A DNA stretch of 53,145 bases, from positions 1 through 53,145 of the forward strand of contig MGMS01000002.1 in assembly GCA_001796515.1 (NCBI GenBank). The letters run 5' to 3'. The position numbers and the translations under genes are program-made. The DNA comes from Chloroflexi bacterium RBG_13_51_36. GTDB taxonomy: Bacteria; Chloroflexota; Dehalococcoidia; GIF9; AB-539-J10. Each line of letters starts with the position of its first letter. Position 1 is the stretch's first letter. Under the pieces are notes generated by a model. That model saw only the letters and a program-made list of their open reading frames with translations, ran no database searches and had not been told where the DNA came from. Below, piece after piece: positions 34,532-43,674 of the stretch.

Positions 34532-35701
34532 TTATATCCTTCTCCTGCGCCAGGTCAATAGACGATTCACACCCTCTTCCAGACGGTCGTCGGAAATGGT
34601 CAGGGAGAATCTGATGTAACCTTCTCCTTCTCTACCATAGCCAACCCCCGGGGTTACTGCTATCCCGACTTCTTCCAGCAATTTCTTGGCAAAATCGATA
34701 GATGCATATCCCTGGGGTGTCCTAGCCCAGATATAGAAGGTGGCCCTAGGTATCCTCGCGTCTATCCCTACCTCATCAAGGACTTTCACCAGCTTATCTC
34801 TGCGCCGCTGAAAAATACCATTGTGCTCAGCAATGTGATCCTGGGGCCCGCGTAGAGCTTCTACAGCAGCATATTGAATTGCCTGAGGAATCCCCGAATC
34901 CAAATTGGACTTAACCTTAAACAAGGCGTTCACCATATCAGCATTACCTACCACCATGCCTATTCTCCATCCTGTCATGTGGTAGGTCTTGGACAGGGAA
35001 TGAAATTCCACACCTATCTTCTTTGCCTCGGGTATTTGCAGGAAGCTCGGTGGCTTGTAGCCATCGAAGGCGATTTCGGTATAAGGAGCATCATGGCAGA
35101 CTGCTAAGCCGTGTCGCTGTGCAAAATGAACTGCTTCTTGAAAGAAATCTATGTCAGCCGTGCCGCCGGTGGGATTGTTGGGATAATTAAGCCACATTAG
35201 CTTTGCCTTATCGGCGACATCATCCGGGATGGCTTCAAAATCAGGCAAGAAATCATTTTCCTCTTTTAAAGGCATAAGGTAAGTCTCGCCGCCGGCTAAT
35301 ATAGTGCCCATGGAAAACGGTGGGTAGCCCGGGTCAGGGACTAAAACCAAATCACCGGGCTCGATGAAGCACAAAGCCATATGCCCAATCCCCTCCTTCG
35401 AGCCAACAAGCGGCAGGACTTCTTTAGCCGGATTCAGAGTGACTCCAAACCTCCTCTGATACCATTCAGCAATGGCTTGACGAAGTTCGAGCAGACCACC
35501 GGTTTCCGGGTAACGATGGTTTACAGGGTCATGTGCTGCCTGGCATAACTTCTCGATGATATGAGACGGCGTGGGCAAATCAGGATCACCTATACCAAAA
35601 TTGATTATATCTCTCCCCTTGGCCTCAAGTTCAGCCACCTTCCGATTTATTTCCACGAAAAGATATGGAGGCAATTTGTTAAGTCTTTTGGCTAATTCCA
35701 T
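34532..35701 (-). CDS. dapL: LL-diaminopimelate aminotransferase
   Basis: Fold-type I PLP aminotransferase that makes LL-DAP directly from tetrahydrodipicolinate, the short lysine/peptidoglycan route. 389 aa: [35 protein letters not shown], the PLP lysine in [14 protein letters not shown], and Arg in YIRFSLT. The ATG is one base into the dapF stop region, so both are coupled. Other aminotransferases of this subgroup are similar, but the neighbouring dapF supports DapL. Confidence 0.9.
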   Translation of the reverse strand: MELAKRLNKLPPYLFVEINRKVAELEAKGRDIINFGIGDPDLPTPSHIIEKLCQAAHDPVNHRYPETGGLLELRQAIAEWYQRRFGVTLNPAKEVLPLVGSKEGIGHMALCFIEPGDLVLVPDPGYPPFSMGTILAGGETYLMPLKEENDFLPDFEAIPDDVADKAKLMWLNYPNNPTGGTADIDFFQEAVHFAQRHGLAVCHDAPYTEIAFDGYKPPSFLQIPEAKKIGVEFHSLSKTYHMTGWRIGMVVGNADMVNALFKVKSNLDSGIPQAIQYAAVEALRGPQDHIAEHNGIFQRRRDKLVKVLDEVGIDARIPRATFYIWARTPQGYASIDFAKKLLEEVGIAVTPGVGYGREGEGYIRFSLTISDDRLEEGVNRLLTWRRRRI

Positions 35702-36579
35702 CAGGTCCTTTCTTCAAGCCATTCCCCAGTGAACACCTCTTCCACCGGCCCGTTGAGCAACACCTCACCTGCCCTATTCCATGATACGGCCAAGGTCCCA
35801 CCTTTCAGTATTATGTCGACTTGTCCGTCAACATAGTCCAATAACTGCGCAGCTACGGCTATCGCACAAGCGCCGCTGCCGCAGGCCAGGGTCTCCCCGA
35901 CACCCCTCTCCCAAACCCTGGCTTCTATTTCTTCCCTGCTCAGGATCCTAGCTATCTCGAAATTGATCTTCTCAGGGAACATGGGATGTCTCTCCACTTT
36001 CGGTCCTATACTCGCTAAAGGAAAACCAGCGACCGGACGTGATAGAAAGCTCACGGCATGAGGATTACCCATGGACACAATGGCCAAAGTCAACTTCTTT
36101 CCGTTCATCACCAGAGGATAGTCCAGTACTGGTATTATGTCAACTTCCACTTTGGCAGGAATATGCTGCGGCCGGAACCGCGGCAAGCCCATATTTACCT
36201 CAGCCCGATTGACCTTATTTCCCGACATATAGACTGTGACCTGTCTTATGCCCGACAGAGTCTCTACCGACAGAGAGCGACTGCTTTCTTTTGCCCGCGA
36301 CGACACTCTGACAGTCAACACTCTCTCCATAGCATACTTGGCAAAACATCTCAGGCCATTACCGGAAACCTCAGCCTCAGAACCGTCGGAATTGAAAAGA
36401 CGCATCCTTAAATCAGCGCTGGTCGAATTCTGTGCCAGCATCAAGCCATCAGCTCCCACGCCAAAATGCCGGTCGCATATAGCTCTGGTCAATTCTCCCC
36501 AATCAGCTTTTGTTCGTTCTACGAGATCATCCACCAGGATGAAGTCATTACCGGTAGCCTGCAATTTCGAGAATTTCAT
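35701..36579 (-). CDS. dapF: Diaminopimelate epimerase, first catalytic Cys replaced by Ser
   Basis: Cofactor-free epimerase converting LL-DAP to meso-DAP with two cysteines. 292 aa: QATGNDFILVDD start, FGVGADGLM, MGNPHAVSFL, and the second catalytic Cys233 in GETLACGSGAC. The first site reads EVSGNGLRC: position 72, normally Cys (CGNG), is Ser (codon TCC). The pair is needed in the studied enzymes, so activity may be lowered or the mechanism changed. Overlaps miaA by ATGA and joins dapL. Confidence 0.9.
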   Translation of the reverse strand: MKFSKLQATGNDFILVDDLVERTKADWGELTRAICDRHFGVGADGLMLAQNSTSADLRMRLFNSDGSEAEVSGNGLRCFAKYAMERVLTVRVSSRAKESSRSLSVETLSGIRQVTVYMSGNKVNRAEVNMGLPRFRPQHIPAKVEVDIIPVLDYPLVMNGKKLTLAIVSMGNPHAVSFLSRPVAGFPLASIGPKVERHPMFPEKINFEIARILSREEIEARVWERGVGETLACGSGACAIAVAAQLLDYVDGQVDIILKGGTLAVSWNRAGEVLLNGPVEEVFTGEWLEERT

Positions 36580-37502
36580 GATATGAAGCCTTCTATGAGA
36601 CCCTTCACTTTGTTCAGGGCGGCAACGCTGGCTTTTCCCTCTGTCTTGGTCACGTCAAACCAGTGAATTCTGTCATCACTGAGGCGAAACCAGGCATACT
36701 GACGACGCGCCAGTCTATGGGTCTCATATTTCATTCTATCAATAGCCTCAGGCAAAGTCATCTCGCTGCGAAGAAACTGGCTTATTTGCCTGTAACCTAT
36801 TCCTGACATAGAAGGCAAAGAAGGGCCATAACCTTTCTTGAGTAGCTGTTCCACTTCTCCAACCAATCCCCTCTTTATCATTTCATCAACTCGCCAATCA
36901 ATCCTCTCGTATAGGTCGCTTCTCTCCTGAGTTAAGCCGATGACCAGGATGGAGAAATCCGGCGCTTCTTTACGCTGCAATTGAGACGGCGGCTGGCCTG
37001 TCGAGTGATAGATTTCCAGGGCTCTTATGATGCGCCGGATGTTACTGGGATCGATCTTCTCTGCCGAGGAAGGGTCAATATTCTGCAATTCCCGATAAAG
37101 GCTCTGGCTATCTTCGTGCTCTGCTCTGGCTTCTAACCGGCATCTTAGCTCCTGGTCAGGCGGCACCTCAGGCATTTTCCATCCCTCCACCAACGACCAC
37201 ACATATAGGCCGCTGCCACCGACCAGTAATGGCAATTTGCCTTTCTTCCGAATGGCTTCCAGTGCCTCCATGGCTAGTTGGTGATACATAGCCAGGCTGA
37301 AGTCTTGGTCGGGGTCCAGTATATCGACAACATGGTGAGTTACCAGGGCTCTCTCAGCCAGGCTCGGCTTGTTGGTGCCGATATCCATATACCGATAGAC
37401 CTGGCGGCTATCCGCGCTTATTATCTCCAGGGGAAAGTATTGAGCAAGACGCAGAGCGAGGTCACTTTTCCCTACAGCAGTGGGACCAACGATGGCAATC
37501 AC
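36576..37502 (-). CDS. miaA: tRNA dimethylallyltransferase MiaA
   Basis: Prenylates A37 of tRNAs reading UNN codons with dimethylallyl diphosphate. 308 aa: P-loop GPTAVGKSDL at residues 5-14, ISADSRQVYRYMDIGTNKP, LLVGGSGLYVW and the C-terminal ARRQYAWFR motif. GTG start, ten bases after tpiA. Sits downstream of a prenyl diphosphate synthase in the same operon. Confidence 0.95.
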   Translation of the reverse strand: MIAIVGPTAVGKSDLALRLAQYFPLEIISADSRQVYRYMDIGTNKPSLAERALVTHHVVDILDPDQDFSLAMYHQLAMEALEAIRKKGKLPLLVGGSGLYVWSLVEGWKMPEVPPDQELRCRLEARAEHEDSQSLYRELQNIDPSSAEKIDPSNIRRIIRALEIYHSTGQPPSQLQRKEAPDFSILVIGLTQERSDLYERIDWRVDEMIKRGLVGEVEQLLKKGYGPSLPSMSGIGYRQISQFLRSEMTLPEAIDRMKYETHRLARRQYAWFRLSDDRIHWFDVTKTEGKASVAALNKVKGLIEGFIS

Positions 37503-37512
37503 CGGCTACTAA

Positions 37513-38280
37513 CTACTTTGCTCTTCCTTTGATTTCGGCGGTTCTCTCGACAATACTCGTGAATTCCTCGGCATTGAGGCTGGCTCCGCCAACCAAGGCA
37601 CCATCGATTTCGGGATGTGAAATAAACTCGGCAATGTTAGCACTGGTAACACTGCCGCCGTAAAGGATACGTATGTTCTGAGCTATGTTTTTGTTCCACA
37701 GCTTAGCCACCACATCACGAATAAACTGAATAGTCGCCGCTGCCTGTTTGCCGCTCGCCGCCTTCCCCGTGCCAATAGCCCAAACCGGCTCATAGGCTAT
37801 CACCAAACCACTGACAGGCTCTATGCCATTCAAACCTGCCGTTACCTGCCTGCTTACCACTTCCTCTGTTTTACCAGTCTCATTCTCTTCAAGTCTCTCC
37901 CCAATACATAGGATGGGTTTAAGCCGGTTTGTCAGAGCTGTCTTTACCTTCTTGTTGACCACTTCATCGGTTTCCGCAAAATACCATCTCCGTTCAGAAT
38001 GCCCCAGTATGACAAAGTCACATAACTCCCTCAGCATCAGCGGAGATACTTCACCGGTGTACGCCCCTTTAGTCTCAAAATACATATTCTGAGCACCGAG
38101 CCCAATGGATGAACTCTGAAGCATCATGCTCAAGCCAACCAACGATACAAATGGCGGACAGATTACCTTTTCCACTCCTTCTATCCTGTCCAGCTGTTCA
38201 AGCATCTCAAGAACAAGTCGTTCGGCTTCAGCCGCTGTGGTATTCATTTTCCAGTTGCCAGCAATAAAAGGAATCCGCAT
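37513..38280 (-). CDS. tpiA: Triose-phosphate isomerase
   Basis: Interconverts dihydroxyacetone phosphate and glyceraldehyde 3-phosphate. 255 aa TIM barrel: Lys in AGNWKMN, catalytic His in GHSERR (about 95), catalytic Glu in AYEPVWAIGTGK (about 167), phosphate loop LYGGSV and DGALVGGASL. AGGAGGTTATCAA precedes the ATG. Between pgk and miaA in the leftward operon. Confidence 0.97.
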   Translation of the reverse strand: MRIPFIAGNWKMNTTAAEAERLVLEMLEQLDRIEGVEKVICPPFVSLVGLSMMLQSSSIGLGAQNMYFETKGAYTGEVSPLMLRELCDFVILGHSERRWYFAETDEVVNKKVKTALTNRLKPILCIGERLEENETGKTEEVVSRQVTAGLNGIEPVSGLVIAYEPVWAIGTGKAASGKQAAATIQFIRDVVAKLWNKNIAQNIRILYGGSVTSANIAEFISHPEIDGALVGGASLNAEEFTSIVERTAEIKGRAK

Positions 38281-38294
38281 TTGATAACCTCCTC

Positions 38295-39485
38295 TTATTT
38301 CCTATCCAGCAGGACTTCCACGCCAGGCAGGGTAGCGCCCTCCAGAAACCTCAGACTGGCACCGCCCCCTGTCGAAACATGAGTCATCTTACCGGTCAAT
38401 CCCATTTCCTGGACCACTTCAACAGAGGAGCCACCGCCAATTATAGTAGTGGCATCAAGGGTAGATAGAAAACTGGCTATGGCCCTGGTTCCCTGAGCAA
38501 ATTGAGGCATTTCATAGATCCCCATAGGCCCATTCCACATGACGGTACGACATTTCTTTAGTCCATTCTGAAAAAGCGCAATAGATTTGGGACCGATATC
38601 TACGATGTGGCTGGCCACTGGTATATTGGTTGTTGGCACTACTCTGGTTGACGCTCCCGCTCTTATCTCCTCCGCCACAATCGCATCAATAGGGAGCAGA
38701 AAAGGCACCTTCCATTCCTTTGCCTCCTGCAACAATTTCTTGGCCAGTTCCAGTTTGTCATCTTCTACCAGAGAATGCCCTACCTCATATCCTTCTGCTT
38801 TTAGGAAAGTAGCGGCCATGCCACCACCAACCAGCAACATATCCACCCTTTTCAACATATTCTGCAGCAACTCCATTTTATCACTCACCTTAGCACCGCC
38901 TATAAGGCAGGCCGAGGGCCTCTCGGGATCATGCAAGAGCTTCTCCATGACTCTTAGCTCTTTGGTCATCAGAAACCCGGCCACCGCGGGCAAGTATTTA
39001 GCTACCCCCACTGTGGAGGCGTGAGCTCGATGAGCAGTGCCGAAGGCATCATTAACATAAATATCAGCCAGACCAGCCAGCTTCCGGGCAAAGCCGGCAT
39101 CATTTTCCTCCTCTTCCGGATGAAAGCGCAGATTCTCCAAAACTAGGATGTCGCCCTCTTTGAGTTTCCCCGCTTTGCTTTCCACTTCCGGACCTGTACA
39201 ATCTGATGCCGTGATGACAGGCAAGTCCACGAGTTCTGACAACCTCTGCGCTATTGGCGCCATCCGCAAGCTTTCAACTACTTTGCCTTTGGGGCGTCCT
39301 AAATGAGAGCAGATGATTACCCTGGCTTTGCGGGAAACAAGATATTTGATGGTAGGTAGCGAAGCGCGGATGCGGCTATCATCGCTGATCACGCCAGTAT
39401 TTATATTTAGTGGGACATTGAAATCGACTCTGAGCAGAACTCGCTTGTCCTTGACGTCTATGTCTTCAACGGTCTTTTTCGGCAT
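38295..39485 (-). CDS. pgk: Phosphoglycerate kinase
   Basis: Transfers phosphate between 1,3-bisphosphoglycerate and ADP. 396 aa: RVDFNVPLN, SHLGRPKG, LENLRFHPEE, GGAKVSDKMELL, MWNGPMGIYE and GGGSSVEVV. Start chosen at the ATG after CTAGGAGGGCAA, twelve residues inside the longer frame. Fourteen bases before tpiA, eight after the prenyl synthase gene. Confidence 0.97.
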   Translation of the reverse strand: MPKKTVEDIDVKDKRVLLRVDFNVPLNINTGVISDDSRIRASLPTIKYLVSRKARVIICSHLGRPKGKVVESLRMAPIAQRLSELVDLPVITASDCTGPEVESKAGKLKEGDILVLENLRFHPEEEENDAGFARKLAGLADIYVNDAFGTAHRAHASTVGVAKYLPAVAGFLMTKELRVMEKLLHDPERPSACLIGGAKVSDKMELLQNMLKRVDMLLVGGGMAATFLKAEGYEVGHSLVEDDKLELAKKLLQEAKEWKVPFLLPIDAIVAEEIRAGASTRVVPTTNIPVASHIVDIGPKSIALFQNGLKKCRTVMWNGPMGIYEMPQFAQGTRAIASFLSTLDATTIIGGGSSVEVVQEMGLTGKMTHVSTGGGASLRFLEGATLPGVEVLLDRK

Positions 39486-39493
39486 TTGCCCTC

Positions 39494-40528
39494 CTAGAAG
39501 TCGCGCTTCAATATGAAACAAGCTGTCTCTTTGAGTGGATCTTGCCTGGATGCCCCAAGCCCGGTAGCTTCGAGCTGTGCCAGAGCCCCTTGATAATATT
39601 GCTCAGCCAAATCCTCAGCATAATCCCTGGCGCCCAGCTGGTTCAAAATCTTCATGACCTCGGAGACGCCTTTGTCTCCGATAGGCTTTTGAGAATAAAG
39701 TCCCTCCAGTCTTTCTCTGGCCGTACCCTCACTATTCTGCAGTCCATAAACTACGGGCAGGGTCTTCTTTCTCTGAGAGATGTCGCCAGCAGATTTGCCA
39801 ACCCTTTCCACTGTTCCCCAAATTCCCAATATGTCGTCGCAAATCTGGTAGGCTATGCCCAGCTGTCTGCCAAACAATCGGAAGAAGTTCACCAACTCAC
39901 TGCCTTCGCTGCCCAAGTATGCCCCCAAAGAAGTCGATACGCCAAACAGAGCTGCTGTTTTTTTTGCTGCCATGTCAAGGTAATCCTTGACGGTTATGTC
40001 AAGGCGGTTCTCATAGTCGACGTCTAAGTATTGTCCGTCACAGAGCTCCAAACAAGCCCGGCTCAACATTTCAATGGAACTGACAATCTTCTCATCAGCT
40101 ATTCCCTTCTCACTCAGCTTAAGTAGTGTCGAATAGGCCAAAGTGAACATGGCATCGCCGGCGTTTATCGCTTGGGACTCACCCCATAGTTTCCATACGG
40201 TTGGCCGGTGATGACGCTCATGACTGCCATCCTCGATATCGTCATGGATTAGAGAGAAATTGTGGACAAGTTCGACGGCTGCCGCGGCAGACATCACCCG
40301 CGACGTGTCGCCTCCCACCGCCTGGCAGCTGAGAATGCAAAGAGTAGAACGGATGAATTTCCCCGATTCTCTGCCGCAGGGATTCCCGTGCTCATCCTGC
40401 CAGCCCATATGATAGCGCAACAGGTTACGCAAAGATGGAAGACTGCTATCGATAGTATTCTCTAACTCAGCTCGCACCGCGTTGCGATAAGGTGCGAATG
40501 ACTGGGGCAAGCTACATTTTGCTCCCAT
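39494..40528 (-). CDS. Polyprenyl diphosphate synthase (GGPP/FPP type)
   Basis: Trans-prenyltransferase elongating isoprenoid diphosphates. 344 aa: first Asp-rich motif LIHDDIEDGSHERHHRP, second QICDDILGIWG (last Asp missing, as often in this subgroup), GKSAGDISQRKKTLPV with the substrate lysines. The chain length cannot be decided from sequence. First gene of the operon that continues with pgk, tpiA, miaA, dapF, dapL, hflX; supplies precursors that MiaA and quinone or lipid synthesis could share. Confidence 0.9.
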   Translation of the reverse strand: MGAKCSLPQSFAPYRNAVRAELENTIDSSLPSLRNLLRYHMGWQDEHGNPCGRESGKFIRSTLCILSCQAVGGDTSRVMSAAAAVELVHNFSLIHDDIEDGSHERHHRPTVWKLWGESQAINAGDAMFTLAYSTLLKLSEKGIADEKIVSSIEMLSRACLELCDGQYLDVDYENRLDITVKDYLDMAAKKTAALFGVSTSLGAYLGSEGSELVNFFRLFGRQLGIAYQICDDILGIWGTVERVGKSAGDISQRKKTLPVVYGLQNSEGTARERLEGLYSQKPIGDKGVSEVMKILNQLGARDYAEDLAEQYYQGALAQLEATGLGASRQDPLKETACFILKRDF

Positions 40529-40658
40529 GGGAATGAGCCCATATTAACGGCTGGCAAAACAGATTGTCAACTAGGCGAGATCTGTGCCCTGCTGCCACAG
40601 CCTCTGTAAAAAGGGGCAAAGGTAATCATGGCTTACAAGATAACTGCCAGTAGGAAGC

Positions 40659-40687
40659 TTGATGAAAGTCCGTTTGCGCGCTATAAT
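40659..40687 (+). promoter_or_regulatory. Promoter of the zinc-finger/fmdB operon
   Basis: TTGATG (40659-40664), 17-base spacer, TATAAT (40682-40687). Transcription would begin about 35 bases before the AGGAGG-preceded ATG at 40731. Confidence 0.7.
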
Positions 40688-40730
40688 TACCAATTTGATA
40701 TCAAGAGTACTAATCACAGGAGGTAATTAG

Positions 40731-40982
40731 ATGAACTGCACTGTGTGCGGAAATCTGTTGATTTATGACAGGACTGTTTTTCATTGTTCCTGTGGCGTCT
40801 TCGTACACGCCTACTGTTGGAATGAGCATGTATTGCAGGCTCATCGCCCACCCTTTGAGATAGGTAAGGTCAATTTGGATGACGAATTCAAAGCCACAGA
40901 GAGCAGAAGAGAAGGACAGGCCTCCAGGGTTCAAATCCCGGCGGGGCAAGCTCTGGGAGAAGAAGCACCTCTTTCGGAGTAA
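40731..40982 (+). CDS. Small treble-clef-like zinc protein, 83 aa
   Basis: Cys/His pattern C-x2-C (MNCTVCGN), C-x-C (HCSCG), H-x2-C-W (VHAYCW) and a final QAH in the first 40 residues suggests one or two zinc sites. The remaining 43 residues are polar and carry SRVQIPAGQA, a phrase typical of translated tRNA T-arms. AGGAGGTAATTAG precedes the ATG. The zinc half closely resembles the 39-aa protein at 41231. Function unknown. Confidence 0.75.
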   Translation: MNCTVCGNLLIYDRTVFHCSCGVFVHAYCWNEHVLQAHRPPFEIGKVNLDDEFKATESRREGQASRVQIPAGQALGEEAPLSE

Positions 40983-40994
40983 AGGAGAATAGAC

Positions 40995-41234
40995 ATGCCC
41001 ACTTATCAATATCGTTGTCTGAATTGTGACCAGCAATTCGAGCTCAAGCAGAGTTTTGCTGACAAGCCCGTAGCTGATTGTCCTGGCTGCCATGGAATCG
41101 CACGTCGCATCTTCTGTGCCGTCCCTATCATATTTAACGGGCCGGGCTTCTATGTAACTGATTCCCGCGAGGAAGGGAAGGGATCCAGACCCTTGGGGCT
41201 TGGGAAGAAAGACAACGGAGGCGGCAGGTCATGA
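40995..41234 (+). CDS. FmdB-family zinc ribbon protein
   Basis: 79 aa. MPTYQYRCLNCDQQFELKQS and DCPGCHG give the CxxC...CxxC zinc ribbon that defines the FmdB/PF09723 family, followed by the usual Gly-rich end. Named after a regulator of formamide metabolism; the actual role of most members is unknown. AAAGGAGAATAGAC precedes the ATG; its stop overlaps the next tiny gene by ATGA. Confidence 0.9.
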   Translation: MPTYQYRCLNCDQQFELKQSFADKPVADCPGCHGIARRIFCAVPIIFNGPGFYVTDSREEGKGSRPLGLGKKDNGGGRS

Positions 41235-41350
41235 AGTGTCCGGTTTGTGGCAAAGAAGCCAGAGTGCGCATTTACCGCTGCGCCAAATGTGCCGTTTATG
41301 TGCACCAGAAATGCTGGCGGAAGCATGTGGCACAGGCCCACAAAGACTAG
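41231..41350 (+). CDS. Tiny zinc-finger protein, 39 aa
   Basis: Overlaps the FmdB stop by ATGA, so it is translationally coupled. MKCPVCGKEARVR, CAKCAVYVHQKCWRKHV and QAHKD give C-x2-C, C-x2-C, H-x2-C-W and a final His, the same pattern as the N-terminal half of the 40731 protein. It is near the lower size limit for a folded zinc domain. Family unknown, but the duplicated pattern makes it a convincing gene. Confidence 0.75.
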   Translation: MKCPVCGKEARVRIYRCAKCAVYVHQKCWRKHVAQAHKD

Positions 41351-41404
41351 CTCAGCTTTGTATTCTTGTTGTTCCAGCCCCATCATGCTCTACTTAATTT
41401 GGTT

Positions 41405-41443
41405 GTCGCTGTAGCTCAGCTGGACAGAGTGGCTGCCCTCTAC
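41405..41443 (+). pseudogene. 5' half of a tRNA-Arg-like gene
   Basis: GTCGCTGTAGCTCAGCTGG onward matches the 5' half of the intact tRNA-Arg at 48312 through the anticodon stem, with four changes, then diverges; there is no D-arm-to-T-arm continuation and no T arm. Truncated tRNA or left border of an insertion. The rest of 41351-41707 shows no gene. Confidence 0.7.
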
Positions 41444-41731
41444 CCTCTAATTCCAAGCGAGTTGTGTCAAACTGTCCCCTTACGTATGAATGGGAAGTAT
41501 TACCTCAAACGTCACGCTACTTTCGAGACCCAGCACGCGCTCGAGTAGAGACCATGACTTCTCGAATCTTGACACGATATCTGGTCAGCGGGATTGACAC
41601 GACTGTTCTCTCTTGAAACATTCAGGGCCATCAGTCTTGTCTCAAGGTGGATTATATCGATTCTCTAGTATTATGGTAACATACCTGCAAATCGGACTAA
41701 TAAATCAATGGCAGAGGAGGGTGTTGACACT

Positions 41732-43468
41732 ATGGAGAATAATCTTGAGGAAAAACGTCAGCCTGGTAAACCGCGAATCCTGATAGTGGGTGGAGTAGCC
41801 GGCGGGGCATCTTGCGCGGCGAGAGCGCGCAGGATGTCAGAGAAGGCGGAAATCATCATGTTTGAACGTGGCCCTTATGTCTCCTTTGCTAACTGCGGTT
41901 TGCCCTATTATGTGGGCGATGTCATAACCGACGAGAGTGACCTCCTTATCGCAACGCCGGAGCTTTTCAAAAGTAGATTCGATATCGAAGTGAGACTAGG
42001 GAGCGAAGTCCGGTCAATCGATAGAAAGAAGCATGAAATCGAGGTAAGGAATCGCCAAACCGGCAAAGTGTATCGGGAAGAATATGATGCCCTGGTGCTT
42101 GCTCCCGGAGCAACGCCAGTTCGGCCTTCTCTTTATGGCATCGACCTACCTGGCATATTCAGCCTGCGAACAATCCCAGATAGCCGTCAGATAAGGGAAC
42201 GAATTGCCGAGAGGAAGGCAAAGCGGGCGGTTGTGGTCGGTGGGGGCTTCATCGGTCTGGAGACGACTGAGAACCTGGTCAGGCGTGGCCTCTCTGTCAC
42301 CATAGTTGAGATGCTTGCACAGGTTATGCCGCCCGTCGATCCAGAGATGGCGGTGCCGATACAGGAACATCTGACTGCAAACGGTGTTTCCCTGCATCTG
42401 GGCGATGGTGTGGCCGGGTTCGAGCAAGATCATGAGGGAAACACGATTTCGGTAGTAACCAGGTCAGGAGGTCGATATATCTGCGACATGGTCCTGCTCG
42501 CTATAGGGGTCCGCCCGGAGATCACGCTTGCCAAGGAGGCTGACCTGGAGATAGGACGACTGGGTGGCATTCGCGTCGATGATCAAATGCGCACCAGCGA
42601 CGAGCGAATATGGGCAGTGGGCGATGCAGTGGAGGTAAGGGATTTCGTTAGCGGCGAGTGGAGCCTCTTCCCACTGGCTGGCGTTGCTAATCGCCAGGGG
42701 CGAACTGCGGCAGACGTTGTCTTGGGCCGTGAAGCCACGTTCCGGGGAGTTCAGGGTACCATAGTGTGCAAAGTCTTCGATATTACGGTTGCGGCCACCG
42801 GCATGAGCGAGAAGAGTCTGAATCGATCCAAGCTCCACGACCAGGAAGGGCACTATGAGAAGATCTATCTGCACCCGGGCCACCATGTCAATTATTACCC
42901 TGGAGCAAAGCCGATAACCATGAAGCTGCTCTTTTCAACAAAAGACGGGAAAGTCTTGGGCGCGCAGGCTGTTGGTGAAGAAGGAGTCGAGAAACGCATA
43001 GATGTGATTGCCATGGCCATACAACAAAGGGCCACCGTTTTCGATCTGGAGGAAGCTGAGTTAGGCTATGCGCCTCAGTTTGGCGCTGCCAAAGACCCGG
43101 TCAATATTGCCGGCATGATCGCTGCCAACGCCCTGCGGGGTGATGCCCCCGTGGCCCACTGGGCAGATGCGACATCTTCACAATCATACGTTCTTGATGT
43201 TCGTGAACCCCAGGAGTTCGATCTTGGTCATGTCGAGGGGGCCACCAATATCCCACTTCATTCGCTTCGGGACAGGATGAGCGAGCTACCACGTAACAGA
43301 GAAATACTGGTCTACTGCGCGGTGGGTCAGAGATCATATTATGCATCGCGTGCTCTGCGCCTCAACGGGTTCTCGGCCAAGAACATCTCCGGGGGAATGA
43401 AGACTTACCGCGCTGAAGGCGGCGAACCAGCTTCAGAGAAACCCAAAGACAAATTGCCGCCCAGCTAG
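41732..43468 (+). CDS. CoA-disulfide reductase/persulfide reductase with rhodanese domain
   Basis: About 578 aa. Two-dinucleotide-binding flavoprotein (GGVAGGASCAARARR; NAD motif VVVGGGFIGLE; GDAVEV) with the single redox Cys in FANCGLPYYVGD (Cys55), as in CoA-disulfide and NAD(P)H persulfide reductases. After the dimerisation domain a rhodanese domain follows from about residue 475, with DVREPQEFDLGH and active Cys in VYCAVGQRS. Handles polysulfide or CoA persulfides, so a role in sulfur redox is likely. Start at the ATG after AGGAGGG; ATG 41708 is the alternative. Confidence 0.92.
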   Translation: MENNLEEKRQPGKPRILIVGGVAGGASCAARARRMSEKAEIIMFERGPYVSFANCGLPYYVGDVITDESDLLIATPELFKSRFDIEVRLGSEVRSIDRKKHEIEVRNRQTGKVYREEYDALVLAPGATPVRPSLYGIDLPGIFSLRTIPDSRQIRERIAERKAKRAVVVGGGFIGLETTENLVRRGLSVTIVEMLAQVMPPVDPEMAVPIQEHLTANGVSLHLGDGVAGFEQDHEGNTISVVTRSGGRYICDMVLLAIGVRPEITLAKEADLEIGRLGGIRVDDQMRTSDERIWAVGDAVEVRDFVSGEWSLFPLAGVANRQGRTAADVVLGREATFRGVQGTIVCKVFDITVAATGMSEKSLNRSKLHDQEGHYEKIYLHPGHHVNYYPGAKPITMKLLFSTKDGKVLGAQAVGEEGVEKRIDVIAMAIQQRATVFDLEEAELGYAPQFGAAKDPVNIAGMIAANALRGDAPVAHWADATSSQSYVLDVREPQEFDLGHVEGATNIPLHSLRDRMSELPRNREILVYCAVGQRSYYASRALRLNGFSAKNISGGMKTYRAEGGEPASEKPKDKLPPS

Positions 43469-43674
43469 AATCTGACCTTGCTTTTCCTGGACAAAGGTTT
43501 GTTCTCCGGTGTTGCGTTTACCATTGTGTGAGGAAACTTCTGTACCGGGCATACAATCTAGCTTTGTGTTACGTTGAGGCAGACTTGACCTTACACACAT
43601 AAGTATCACGCATACTATTGAGCCGGATTACCAACGGCGGGATCGCATTTATTCGTCAGCGCTTAAAAATTATA

